In this document: piece by piece, positions 14,898-23,101 of the stretch
How the letters are laid out: the number at the start of each line of letters is the position of its first letter
Numbering within the stretch: the first letter of the stretch is position 1
DNA from: DATDGX01 sp036521875
Lineage (GTDB): Bacteria > Desulfobacterota > Binatia > Binatales > Binataceae
Length of the DNA: 64,000 nt
Assembly (NCBI GenBank): GCA_036521875.1
Contig: DATDGX010000211.1
Coordinates: forward strand, 1 to 64,000
Direction: 5' to 3'
Notes under the pieces: model-generated
Database searches by the model: none
What the model was told of the DNA's origin: nothing
Seen by the model: the letters and a program-made list of their open reading frames with translations, nothing else
Made by a program: the position numbers and the translations under genes

Positions 14898-16151
14898 ATG
14901 CGAGACGGACGAGCGCGATTTCTGTTGGTCGTGTTTGGACTGACGGTTGGATTGATAAATGCGGAGATCGCCTTTCGGATCGCCGGGACGGCGCCGCTCA
15001 GTCAGAGCGCATGGGATTCTTCGCGGGGATGGCAGCTTCAGCCGGGCGCCTCGGGATGGCAGCGCAGCGAAGGGCACGCGTACGTCACTATCAATCGCGA
15101 CGGCCTGCGCGGGCCGGAAGTGCCGATGGCGAAACCGCCCGGCACGGTCAGGATCGCGGTGCTCGGTGATTCCTTCACCGAGGCGCTGCACGTCCCGTAC
15201 GAGCAGAGCTTTTGTGCGGTGGCTGAGCGCGAGCTCAACCATTGCAGCGCGCTCGGCAACCGCCGCGCCCAGGTGATCGATTTCGGCGTGAGTGGCTACG
15301 GCACGGCGCAGGAACTGCTCACGCTGCGCGAAAAGGTCTGGCGCTATTCGCCGGATATCGTGGTGCTCGCGATGTGCACCGGCAATGACGTCAGCGACAA
15401 TTCGTCGGCGCTCGACACCGACTCGTGGCTCAACGGAGAGCGCTGCCGCCCCTACTTCGCGCATCGCGGTGGAGAGCTGGTCGAGACCACCGAGTTTCGC
15501 GATTCGATCCTGCCGCATCTGTGGTGCAGGTCGAATTTTGCGCTGCGCGAGTCGGCCATCGTGAGAGTGATCGGCGATCCGATCGTGCTGATGTATTCGT
15601 CGGTAAGCGACCGCTTCGGCTCGCGCGCACCGAGCCCGGTCGCGGGACATGAGCCCGGCCTCGACGATGAAGTCTACGCGCCCCCGCCGACGCCGGGATG
15701 GAACGAGGCGTGGAGCGTCACCGACGATTTGATTGCCGAGACCAATTGCGAGGTCGTCGCGCACGGCGCCCGCTTCCTCGCAGTGACACTGAGTAATCCG
15801 GTTCAGGACTATCCCGATGCCGGGTACCGCGCCAATTATCTGAAAGCGGTCGGCGGCACTGACATTTTTTACCCCGAGCATCGCATCAGCGCGCTAGGCT
15901 CGCGCGACGGCTTCCCGGTGCTGAACCTGGCGCCGCAGCTACAATCGTATGCCGACACATATCACGCTTTTCTGCACGGGTTTTCGAATACCAAAATGGG
16001 AGAAGGGCATTTCAACGCGCAGGGTCACAAGATCGCGGGCGAACTGATCGCGGCGCGACTCTGCGAATTGATCGGCGCGCCAGGCACGTCACAAGCTGTG
16101 CGGAAGCCGCCGGCGTATTGCGCGCGGCCGCGCGGCGAACCGGGCCGCTGA
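14898..16151 (+). CDS. SGNH/GDSL-type hydrolase, membrane-anchored or secreted
   Basis: 417 residues. An N-terminal hydrophobic segment (residues ~8-21, F-L-L-V-V-F-G-L-T-V-G-L-I) is a signal anchor. The SGNH blocks are L-G-D-S-F-T-E-A (Ser92), G-V-S-G-Y-G-T-A-Q-E (Gly), C-T-G-N-D-V-S-D-N (Asn) and a C-terminal G-H-F-N-A-Q-G-H-K (His). Such proteins commonly act as O-acetyl-esterases or acyltransferase partners on cell-surface polysaccharides. The last 34 bases overlap the open frame of the carotenoid oxygenase, but that gene's preferred start is downstream. Substrate unknown. Confidence 0.87.
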   Translation: MRDGRARFLLVVFGLTVGLINAEIAFRIAGTAPLSQSAWDSSRGWQLQPGASGWQRSEGHAYVTINRDGLRGPEVPMAKPPGTVRIAVLGDSFTEALHVPYEQSFCAVAERELNHCSALGNRRAQVIDFGVSGYGTAQELLTLREKVWRYSPDIVVLAMCTGNDVSDNSSALDTDSWLNGERCRPYFAHRGGELVETTEFRDSILPHLWCRSNFALRESAIVRVIGDPIVLMYSSVSDRFGSRAPSPVAGHEPGLDDEVYAPPPTPGWNEAWSVTDDLIAETNCEVVAHGARFLAVTLSNPVQDYPDAGYRANYLKAVGGTDIFYPEHRISALGSRDGFPVLNLAPQLQSYADTYHAFLHGFSNTKMGEGHFNAQGHKIAGELIAARLCELIGAPGTSQAVRKPPAYCARPRGEPGR

Positions 16152-16234
16152 TCGCTTCGGGCGCTTATCGTACTGTGATATTGGTCAGATGGTCCCGGAC
16201 AGCGAGCGCGACATCGGCGGGAGGCGTCCGAATC

Positions 16235-17680
16235 GTGATCAAAATAGAGCGCGAGATTCCAATCCGGATCGAGCCGAGTGAGAATCCGTTCCTGAATGGA
16301 ATCTTCGCGCCGATCGGGCGCGAAATCACCGCCGAGGAGCTCAAGGTCGAAGGCGAGATTCCTCGCGACCTCAACGGAATTTATTTGCGCAATGGACCGA
16401 ACCCGGTGTTGCAGCCGCGCGGCCGTTACCATTGGTTCGACGGCGACGGGATGATTCACGCGCTCGAGTTCCGCGACGGAAAGGCGACCTACCGCAATCG
16501 CTGGATCCGCACCGAGGGTTTTCGTGCGGAGCAGGAGGCGGGTCATGCGATCTGGCCGGGGCTGATGGATCGGCCGGACCCGTCGGTGCCGAAGGGCGCG
16601 GGCTCCGACGGATGGCTCAAGGACAACGCCAACACCGACATCCTGTTTCACAACGGCGCCGCGCTCGCGCTTTTCTACCAGTGCGGAATGCCGTACAAGC
16701 TCAACGCGCGCACGCTCGAGACGCTCGGCATCGAGGACTTCCGCGGCGCTCTCAAGCGCACCGTGTCCGCGCATGCCAAGGTCGATCCCGTGACGGGCGA
16801 GCTGCTGTTTTTCGATTACTCGACCAAGCCGCCGTTCCTGACTTACAACGTGGTCTCGGCGGCCGGCGAGCTGATCCATCACGCGCCGATCGAGGTTCCC
16901 GGTCCGCGGCTCCCGCACGACATGGCGATCACCGAGTGTTACTCGATCCTGATGGACCTGCCGCTGTTCTGGGATCCGGCGCTGCTGCCGCGCGGGGTTC
17001 ACAAGGTCACTTATTTTCCCGAGCTGCCGAGCCGCTTCGCGATCCTGCCGCGCTACGGCACCAACGCCGAGGTGCGATGGTTCGAGGCGTCGCCCTGCTA
17101 CATCTACCATGTCGTGAATGCGTGGGAGGACGGCGACGAAGTCGTGATGGATGCGTGCCGCGTCGTCCAGCCGGAGCCGGGCAGCTCGCGCGGCGAGGGC
17201 GAGCTCGCGCGGATGCGCGCGTTCCTGCGCCTGGAGGCGCAGATGTTCCGCTGGCGCTTCAACCTCGCGACCGGCGCGGTGAAGGAAGAGCAGCTTGATG
17301 ATGCGAAGACCGAATGGCCGACGATCAACCGGCAGCGGCTGGGCCGGCGCTCGCGCTACTCGTACAACTCGTGCGTGCCGCATCTCGAGGGCCTGGTGAA
17401 GTACGACGTGCAAACCGGCAAGCAGGAGAAATATTTGTTCGGCGCAGGACGCACCTCGAACGAGGCGCCGTTTGCGCCGCGCGTCGCCGCGCTCGAGGAA
17501 GACGACGGCTACGTGATCACCTTTGTCGCGGACAAGAACGCGAGCGCGCATGGCGAAGCGATCGTGCTCGAGGCGAAGAACATCGCCGCCGGGCCGATCG
17601 CGCGGATCGAGATTCCGCAGCGCGTCCCGGTTGGGTTTCACACCACCTGGGTCCCCGGCGAACAGGTCTGGGGACGCTGA
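16235..17680 (+). CDS. carotenoid oxygenase / lignostilbene dioxygenase family protein
   Basis: 481 residues from a GTG at 16235, chosen because GGGAGG lies ~10 bases upstream and homology begins right after it (I-E-P-S-E-N-P-F-L-N-G-I-F-A-P). The seven-bladed propeller's four iron-binding histidines are all present: H180 (S-A-H-A-K-V-D-P), H228 (L-P-H-D-M-A), H292 (Y-I-Y-H-V-V-N-A) and H469 (V-G-F-H-T-T-W). The start R-N-G-P-N-P and Y-H-W-F-D-G-D-G-M-I-H are family hallmarks. It is a non-haem Fe(II) oxygenase cleaving a C=C bond in carotenoids, apocarotenoids or stilbenes; which one is open. A crotonase starts 20 bases later, so the two are likely coexpressed. Confidence 0.94.
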   Translation: MIKIEREIPIRIEPSENPFLNGIFAPIGREITAEELKVEGEIPRDLNGIYLRNGPNPVLQPRGRYHWFDGDGMIHALEFRDGKATYRNRWIRTEGFRAEQEAGHAIWPGLMDRPDPSVPKGAGSDGWLKDNANTDILFHNGAALALFYQCGMPYKLNARTLETLGIEDFRGALKRTVSAHAKVDPVTGELLFFDYSTKPPFLTYNVVSAAGELIHHAPIEVPGPRLPHDMAITECYSILMDLPLFWDPALLPRGVHKVTYFPELPSRFAILPRYGTNAEVRWFEASPCYIYHVVNAWEDGDEVVMDACRVVQPEPGSSRGEGELARMRAFLRLEAQMFRWRFNLATGAVKEEQLDDAKTEWPTINRQRLGRRSRYSYNSCVPHLEGLVKYDVQTGKQEKYLFGAGRTSNEAPFAPRVAALEEDDGYVITFVADKNASAHGEAIVLEAKNIAAGPIARIEIPQRVPVGFHTTWVPGEQVWGR

Positions 17681-17700
17681 GCGCGACGGCGCATCCGACG

Positions 17701-18396
17701 ATGCCTGACAATTTCCTGTTCGAGAAAAGCGGCGCGATCGCGACCATCACGTTCAATCGTCCGGAGCGCCGCAACTGTCTCGACGAGCAGGTGGTCCTCG
17801 AGTTCGAGGGGCTGCTGCACCAGGTGCGCGACGACGCCGCGACGCGCGTGCTGATCGTGACCGGCACCGGCACCAGCTTCTGCGCGGGCGCGGACACGTC
17901 GGCGCTCAAAGGGGTCACCGACGTCGCGGAGCAGCGGCGAATCTTCGCCCAGCGTGGGCGCCGGATCCCGCGGCTGATCGGACGCGCATTCGAAGTGCTG
18001 GCGCGGCTCGACGCGCTGACCATCGGGGCGATCAACGGCTACGCGGTGGGCGGCGGATGGTCGATCGCGCTGGCATTCGATTTCGCGATCGCGGTCGCGG
18101 GTGCGGAGTTCTGGGTGCCGGAAGTCGACCTCGACGTTCCCTACCGCGGCGCGCCGGCCAAGATGCTCGCGGCGCGGGTGGGACCGTGGCTGGCCAAGGA
18201 GATCATCATCGGATGCCGGCACTTCCGCGCGGAGGAACTGCTGACGATGGGTCTTCTCAACCGGGTAGTAGCGCCGGCGGAACTGATGCCCGCGGCGAGA
18301 GAGCTTGCCGAGACGCTCGCGAAAAAACCGCCGGGCGCAGTCGCGCCGTCGAAGCGCGACATCAACGCGGTGTTCCTGGGCCCGCGCGATTTCTGA
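17701..18396 (+). CDS. enoyl-CoA hydratase/isomerase family protein (crotonase)
   Basis: 231 residues from the ATG at 17701 (MPDNFLFEKSGAIATITFNRPE), short for the family because the C-terminal helices are trimmed. G-T-S-F-C-A-G-A-D and N-G-Y-A-V-G-G-G are the oxyanion-hole segments. The first hydratase glutamate is Ser (G-G-W-S-I-A-L), the second is kept (F-W-V-P-E-V). It follows the carotenoid oxygenase by 20 bases, which suggests processing of the cleavage product after CoA activation. A terminator hairpin follows. Confidence 0.88.
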   Translation: MPDNFLFEKSGAIATITFNRPERRNCLDEQVVLEFEGLLHQVRDDAATRVLIVTGTGTSFCAGADTSALKGVTDVAEQRRIFAQRGRRIPRLIGRAFEVLARLDALTIGAINGYAVGGGWSIALAFDFAIAVAGAEFWVPEVDLDVPYRGAPAKMLAARVGPWLAKEIIIGCRHFRAEELLTMGLLNRVVAPAELMPAARELAETLAKKPPGAVAPSKRDINAVFLGPRDF

Positions 18397-18430
18397 TCGC
18401 GCGGCCGCGTCGCGAACCTCCCAAAATAGA

Positions 18431-18456
18431 GAGGGCGGTTCATGGAACCGCCCCTC
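18431..18456. terminator. hairpin between convergent genes
   Basis: GAGGGCGGTTC (18431-18441) pairs with GAACCGCCC-CTC (18445-18456, one bulged C) around the loop ATG. An A-rich stretch precedes it. It lies between the crotonase and the convergent amidohydrolase and could end both transcripts. Confidence 0.65.
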
Positions 18457-18484
18457 TGAATCGGCGTGATTCGATTACTGCGCG

Positions 18485-19708
18485 TCAGTTCGCGGACGGC
18501 GACGGCACCCGGCGGCGCACGTCGATCTTGAACATCCGCGCCGCGTTGAGCCCGAGGATCTTGGCGCGCTGCTCGTCGTTGAGATGACCCATCTCGCGCT
18601 CGATGGCCTCGGCCGAGTGCGGCCACGAGCCCTCGTGATGCGGATAGTCGTTGGCCCACATGAAGTTGTCGATCAGGTTGTAGCGCACCGCGTCATCGAG
18701 GCCGACCGGATCCTCCTGGAAAGAGGAAAAGCCGGACTGATGGTAATATTCGCTCGGCAGCATCTTGAGCTTCGGATACGCCCACATGTGATGCTTCTTG
18801 TACGCCTCGTCCATCGCGTTGAGCGCCCACGCCACCCAGCCGATTCCCGCCTCGATCGATCCGAAGCGCAGCCTGGGGAAGCGCTCGAGCACGCCGGAAG
18901 CGCACATGTTCGCGATCGGCTCGATGGTCGGCGAGAGCGAATGCGCTACGTAGTTGATGACCGCGCCGCCGTCCTTGCGCGCCGCGCGCGGGTCGCGTCC
19001 GGTCGAGACGTGAAAGGTGATGGCGAAGTCGGCGTCCTGAATCGCCTCCCACATCGGATCGAAGATTTTGAAGTTGTAGTTCGGATGACGCGGGTCATGC
19101 GCGCCGAAGATCGGCTTGCAGGGCAGGGTCACGCCCTTGAAGAAACCCAGCTTCGCGATGCGCTTGATTTCCGCCACCGAGCCCTCGAGGTCGCCGGTTG
19201 CGAGCGCGGCCATCGGCAGCATGCGATCTTTGTACGGCGCCAGCGCTTCGTAGAGCCAGTCGTTGTAGACCCGGCATTGCGCCTGCGCGAACGCGGAGTC
19301 CGGCGTCGCCCACATCATGAGACCGCGATTGGGAAAAATGACTTCTACGTCGACGCCGTCGCGGTCGTGGTCCTTGAGCCGCTGGACCGGATCGCTGCCG
19401 GCCTTGGAGCGCGTCAAATCCTCGCCGTCAAACTGGAAGTCGAGGAGGCGCGACCGCGACCATCCCTCGGAGACCATCCACTTCACGCCGTTCTCATCGG
19501 TCTCGATCTTGGGGAGGCGGTCCTTGTACTTTTTGTCGAGGCGCTCGGCCCACAGAGTCGCGGGCTCGAGGATGTGGCAATCGGCGGAGACCATGAAGTA
19601 CTTGTTCGGGTCTTCAGGCCGCGCAGTGCGCGTCCATCCCTGGTGGCCGGGAGTCTCGAGTCGCCACCGGTTCGGCGCGTCGACCGTCTGATTAACTTGC
19701 TCGCTCAT
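18485..19708 (-). CDS. amidohydrolase family (amidohydrolase_2) metal-dependent hydrolase
   Basis: 407 residues of the ACMSD/amidohydrolase-2 TIM-barrel type. Metal-ligand motifs are S-A-D-C-H-I-L-E-P (Asp43, His45), I-T-F-H-V-S in the middle, and W-A-N-D-Y-P-H-H-E-G-S-W-P near the C-terminus (Asp). H-D-R-D-G-V-D-V-E-V-I-F-P-N and the surrounding blocks are characteristic of the group abundant in actinobacteria and Binatota-like genomes. Reactions in the family include decarboxylation and hydrolysis of cyclic acids; the substrate is unknown. Two paralogues lie at 23102 and 33708. It is transcribed alone and convergent with the crotonase. Confidence 0.9.
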   Translation of the reverse strand: MSEQVNQTVDAPNRWRLETPGHQGWTRTARPEDPNKYFMVSADCHILEPATLWAERLDKKYKDRLPKIETDENGVKWMVSEGWSRSRLLDFQFDGEDLTRSKAGSDPVQRLKDHDRDGVDVEVIFPNRGLMMWATPDSAFAQAQCRVYNDWLYEALAPYKDRMLPMAALATGDLEGSVAEIKRIAKLGFFKGVTLPCKPIFGAHDPRHPNYNFKIFDPMWEAIQDADFAITFHVSTGRDPRAARKDGGAVINYVAHSLSPTIEPIANMCASGVLERFPRLRFGSIEAGIGWVAWALNAMDEAYKKHHMWAYPKLKMLPSEYYHQSGFSSFQEDPVGLDDAVRYNLIDNFMWANDYPHHEGSWPHSAEAIEREMGHLNDEQRAKILGLNAARMFKIDVRRRVPSPSAN

Positions 19709-19819
19709 GATTTCCCCTCAGGCAGTGTGCTGCCCAACGTGTGGTTCAGGTTTAAGGCTATCCTAGTTGCGACGCTGATGCCCGTAAAGGGTAGCCCGCT
19801 GTACACGGGAATAGTCCGG

Positions 19820-21073
19820 TCAGACGATGTCGCCGCCCGTCAGCATTCGATGCGCCGGCTCGAGCATCGTCGCGATCTTCAAGCCGTGCGGGCAGGCGTT
19901 CGCGCATGGCTTGGCGGTGCAGCTCAAGCAGGCGGACGCCCCGGCACCCAGCATCGCGTATTCGCTGCGCGCCATGCGCATATCGCGATAGTCGACGGCG
20001 TACATCCGCGTGCGCATCACGTCGGCGATCGGTACGTCGTAGGGACACGAGCTCTCGCAGGCGTTGCAGGCGTGCTTGCAGTACGACGCGCCATTGAGGC
20101 GCGCATAGCGCTGCAGCAGCGGGATGTCCTCGCGCTGGGTGGATTGCCATCCCGACGCGCCGAGGAACTCGTCGACCATTTCCGGATTCGTCATCGAGAC
20201 GATCAGCGCATCGACCTCGCCGTTCGACAGTACCCAGCGGAAGGCGGACTGCGAGAACGTCGCGCCGCCCTTTTCGTACGGGCGCATGTCGTTGAGCCGC
20301 GCGCCCATCAGCGTTTTCATCACCACCACGCCCATGCCTTTCGACTTCGCCTTATGGATCACGCGCGGCAGGTTGGGCTGAATCGCGACCATGTCGAAGT
20401 TCTGGAAGAACTTCTGGTAGAAGCGCGGGTCCTGGCCGAAGTTATACGCGCAGAGGATCACGTCAAAGTGGCCGGTGTCGATCGCGTAATCGAGGCATTC
20501 GATCAGCCGGCCAGCGTGTCCCGACATCCCGGTGAACCGGATCTTTCCCTGCTGCTTGGCGCGGTCGGCAAATTCAAACCACTCGGGATTCTTGAGCCGC
20601 TCGGGATTGTTGACGGCGTGGTTGAAGTAGACATCTATATGATCGGTTTGCAGGCGGCGCAGGCTCCCCTCGACCGCCTGCATCATCGCTTCCTTTTTGG
20701 CGTCGGGGCCCGCGAGCGTTTTCGAGGTGAGGAAGACCTTGTCGCGCTTGCCTTTCAGCGCCTTGCCGAGCGTGCTCTCGGAATCGCCGCCGCGGTAGGT
20801 CTCGGCGGTATCGAAATAGTTGATTCCCCGGTCGAGCGCGTGCAGGACCAGGCTCTCCTGGCCAGGGGAGAGCCGATCGGCGCCGAAGGAGATGTCGGAG
20901 ATTTTCATTCCCGTCCGCCCGAGCTGCGAGTAGCGGCGCACCTTGTCATTGGGAGCGATCGCCGCGATCGCGGCGCCGCCCAGCGGGAGCATGCTGACGC
21001 CGATGGTTGCGAGCGCGCCGCGTTTCAGAAACTCGCGACGCCCGAGAGTATTGGTTTTGCGCGATTTGGCCAT
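19820..21073 (-). CDS. Tat-exported aldo/keto reductase with two ferredoxin-type Fe-S motifs
   Basis: 417 residues from the ATG at 21073 (GGAGG ~10 bases upstream). A twin-arginine signal (G-R-R-E-F-L-K-R-G, then a hydrophobic segment ending A-A-I-A-A) predicts Tat export. The AKR barrel follows: Y-F-D-T-A-E-T-Y, L-T-S-K, V-Y-F-N-H-A-V. After the barrel come two cysteine clusters, C-K-H-A-C-N-A-C-E-S-S-C-P and C-L-S-C-T-A-K-P-C-A-N-A-C-P, each enough for a [4Fe-4S] cluster. Tat export fits a cofactor-loaded enzyme working in the periplasm, with electrons arriving through the clusters. Function unknown; similar proteins are called 'aldo/keto reductase, 4Fe-4S binding'. Confidence 0.9.
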   Translation of the reverse strand: MAKSRKTNTLGRREFLKRGALATIGVSMLPLGGAAIAAIAPNDKVRRYSQLGRTGMKISDISFGADRLSPGQESLVLHALDRGINYFDTAETYRGGDSESTLGKALKGKRDKVFLTSKTLAGPDAKKEAMMQAVEGSLRRLQTDHIDVYFNHAVNNPERLKNPEWFEFADRAKQQGKIRFTGMSGHAGRLIECLDYAIDTGHFDVILCAYNFGQDPRFYQKFFQNFDMVAIQPNLPRVIHKAKSKGMGVVVMKTLMGARLNDMRPYEKGGATFSQSAFRWVLSNGEVDALIVSMTNPEMVDEFLGASGWQSTQREDIPLLQRYARLNGASYCKHACNACESSCPYDVPIADVMRTRMYAVDYRDMRMARSEYAMLGAGASACLSCTAKPCANACPHGLKIATMLEPAHRMLTGGDIV

Positions 21074-21267
21074 TGCGATGAGCCTCCGGCGGGACGGTCG
21101 GGACAATTGCAAATATGCTAGTACGCGCGGCGACCTGTGAACAGTCGCGAGGTCTTTGCGTGGGGCAGGTCAGCTTTTTCGGTATGTCCGTGCCGTAGCC
21201 GCGAATGGCAGTAACTGTGGTCACCTATCTATTGCAGCCATCGTAGCCGCACGCGATACTGCCGTTC

Positions 21268-22326
21268 ATGAAGAACCGGCCGCGCAAATCAAACCTTTCC
21301 AGCACTCGCCTGACCGGCACTCGCGTGGCGGCCGGATTCAGGCCGCGGCGGATCGTGATGGTCGCGTTTCCAGACGCCCAGATCATCGACATCACCGGCC
21401 CGCTCGAAGTGTTCGGACGCGCCGCGCGATGGCTGAGCGAGGAACGCGGCTGGCGAGCCCCGGCTTATACGATCGAAGTCGTCGCTTCCAGGGCCGGGCC
21501 GCTCACCACTTCATCGGGCCTGCGCCTGATCGCCGATCGCTCGATAGAGGAAGTTCGCGGACCGATCGACACGCTGCTGGTCGCGGGCGGACGCGGCACC
21601 ACCCTCGCGATGCGCGATCGCGCGCTGATCGAATGGATTCGGCGCACCGCGCGCCGAGTCCGGCGTCTCTGCTCGGTCTGCACGGGCGCGTTCCTGCTCG
21701 CCGAAGCCGGTCTCCTCGATGGGCGGTCCGCGACTACGCATTGGCGGCAATGCGAGCAGCTTGCCGCGAGCTTTCCCGCGGTCAAGGTCGAGAGTGATCC
21801 TATTTTCGTCCGCGACGGCAACGTTTTCACCTCCGCGGGCGTGACCGCCGGAATCGATCTCGCGCTGGCGCTGCTGGAGGAAGACCACGGGCGCGAGCTC
21901 GCGCTCGCAGTTGCTCGCGAGCTGGTCATGTTCCTGCGCCGCCCCGGTGGCCAGTCGCAGTTCTCGGTTCAATTGACCGCTCAAATTGCGGATCGTGAAC
22001 CGCTGCGCGAGCTTCAGCGCTGGATCGCGGATCACCTCGATGCCGACCTGTCGGTCGAGGCGCTGGCGCGCCGGAGCGCGATGAGTCCGCGCAATTTCGC
22101 GCGCGTGTTCACCCGCGAAGTGGGTCTCACGCCGGGACAATTCGTGGAAAACTCGCGCGTCGAAGCGGCCCGCCGGTGCCTCGAAGAATCCGCTGACGGA
22201 GTCGATCTAGTCGCGTTGGAGTGCGGTTTCGGAACACGTGAATCCATGCGGCGCGCATTCATCCGCACCCTGCGTGTTCCTCCTAGCGCATATCGCAGCC
22301 GCTTTCATCAAAAACTGAGCGCTTGA
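21268..22326 (+). CDS. GlxA-family transcriptional regulator (DJ-1/PfpI + AraC HTH)
   Basis: 352 residues. Residues ~27-200 form a DJ-1/PfpI-like domain (I-V-M-V-A-F-P-D-A-Q-I-I-D-I-T-G-P-L-E-V-F, then C-S-V-C-T-G-A-F-L-L-A). Residues ~230-350 are an AraC/XylS double helix-turn-helix (S-V-E-A-L-A-R-R-S-A-M-S-P-R-N-F-A-R-V-F, then L-V-A-L-E-C-G-F-G-T-R-E-S-M-R-R-A-F). Regulators of this architecture sense small metabolites, often choline, carnitine or arginine derivatives, through the amidase-like domain. The next gene, 51 bases on, is a stand-alone DJ-1/PfpI protein, the likely regulated target. Confidence 0.93.
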   Translation: MKNRPRKSNLSSTRLTGTRVAAGFRPRRIVMVAFPDAQIIDITGPLEVFGRAARWLSEERGWRAPAYTIEVVASRAGPLTTSSGLRLIADRSIEEVRGPIDTLLVAGGRGTTLAMRDRALIEWIRRTARRVRRLCSVCTGAFLLAEAGLLDGRSATTHWRQCEQLAASFPAVKVESDPIFVRDGNVFTSAGVTAGIDLALALLEEDHGRELALAVARELVMFLRRPGGQSQFSVQLTAQIADREPLRELQRWIADHLDADLSVEALARRSAMSPRNFARVFTREVGLTPGQFVENSRVEAARRCLEESADGVDLVALECGFGTRESMRRAFIRTLRVPPSAYRSRFHQKLSA

Positions 22327-22377
22327 GGAACCTACCAAAGCGACGAACGAGTAGAACGACGAACAAGGAGAACGACG

Positions 22378-23025
22378 ATGCGAATTGCCTTCCTGATTTT
22401 CGATAATTTGACCGTGCTCGATGCGATTGGCCCGTTTCAAGTGCTGTGCCTTATCCCGGGCGCGGAGGTGATGATGGTGGGCGAGACCAAGGGTATCAAG
22501 CGCGCAGATCCGCACTCGCTGGGAATCGCCGCCGACTTCGAAATTTCCGAGGTGACCAGCGCGGACGTCCTGGTGGTGCCGGGTGGACGTGGCGAGGAAC
22601 AGGTCCGCGCCAAGCCGCGGCTGCTCGAGTGGGTGCGTCAAATCCATGAGACCACGCAGTGGACCACGTCGGTGTGCACGGGCGCGCTGATTCTAGGGGC
22701 GGCGGGACTGTTGAAGGGGAAGCGCGCGACCACGCATTGGGCGTCGCTCGGGAAGCTCGGCGATTTCGGCGCGGAGCCGCGCTCCGAGCGCGTCGTGGAG
22801 GACGGCAAAATAATTACCGCCGCCGGAGTCTCGGCTGGTATCGACATGGGCCTGCATCTTGCGCGTCGCGTCGCGGGAGACACCGTCGCGCACGCGATCC
22901 AGGTGGACATCGAGTACGATCCGCAGCCGCCATTCGACGGATGCGCCAGCCGTGCGCCGGCGCCAGTGCTGGAGATGCTGATCGCGCGCCACGCGGCGCG
23001 CGACGCGAAATCGGCCACCAGCTAA
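22378..23025 (+). CDS. DJ-1/PfpI family protein, isonitrile-hydratase-like
   Basis: 215 residues, one DJ-1/PfpI domain: M-R-I-A-F-L-I-F-D-N-L-T-V-L-D-A-I-G-P-F-Q-V-L start, V-L-V-V-P-G-G-R-G, nucleophile elbow T-S-V-C-T-G-A-L, T-T-H-W, and A-G-V-S-A-G-I-D-M-G-L-H. The cysteine and the following T-G-A are those of isonitrile hydratase and ThiJ-like members. The ATG is preceded by AAGGAGAA. It is paired with the GlxA-type regulator upstream. Isonitrile hydration (R-N=C to N-formamide) is a possible but unproven activity; glyoxalase or chaperone-type activity is the alternative. Confidence 0.85.
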   Translation: MRIAFLIFDNLTVLDAIGPFQVLCLIPGAEVMMVGETKGIKRADPHSLGIAADFEISEVTSADVLVVPGGRGEEQVRAKPRLLEWVRQIHETTQWTTSVCTGALILGAAGLLKGKRATTHWASLGKLGDFGAEPRSERVVEDGKIITAAGVSAGIDMGLHLARRVAGDTVAHAIQVDIEYDPQPPFDGCASRAPAPVLEMLIARHAARDAKSATS

Positions 23026-23101
23026 CTCGCGCGCGCTTGACATCGGAGACGCTCAAGACGTTGACTCGCGACAGGTGAGCCACCGAGGAGGCGAGCGCGT
23101 C

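Noticed and set aside
18584..21121. 845-residue plus-strand ORF
   Set aside because: It runs antisense through two clear minus-strand genes (amidohydrolase and aldo/keto reductase), a usual high-GC artefact with Arg/Val-rich composition.
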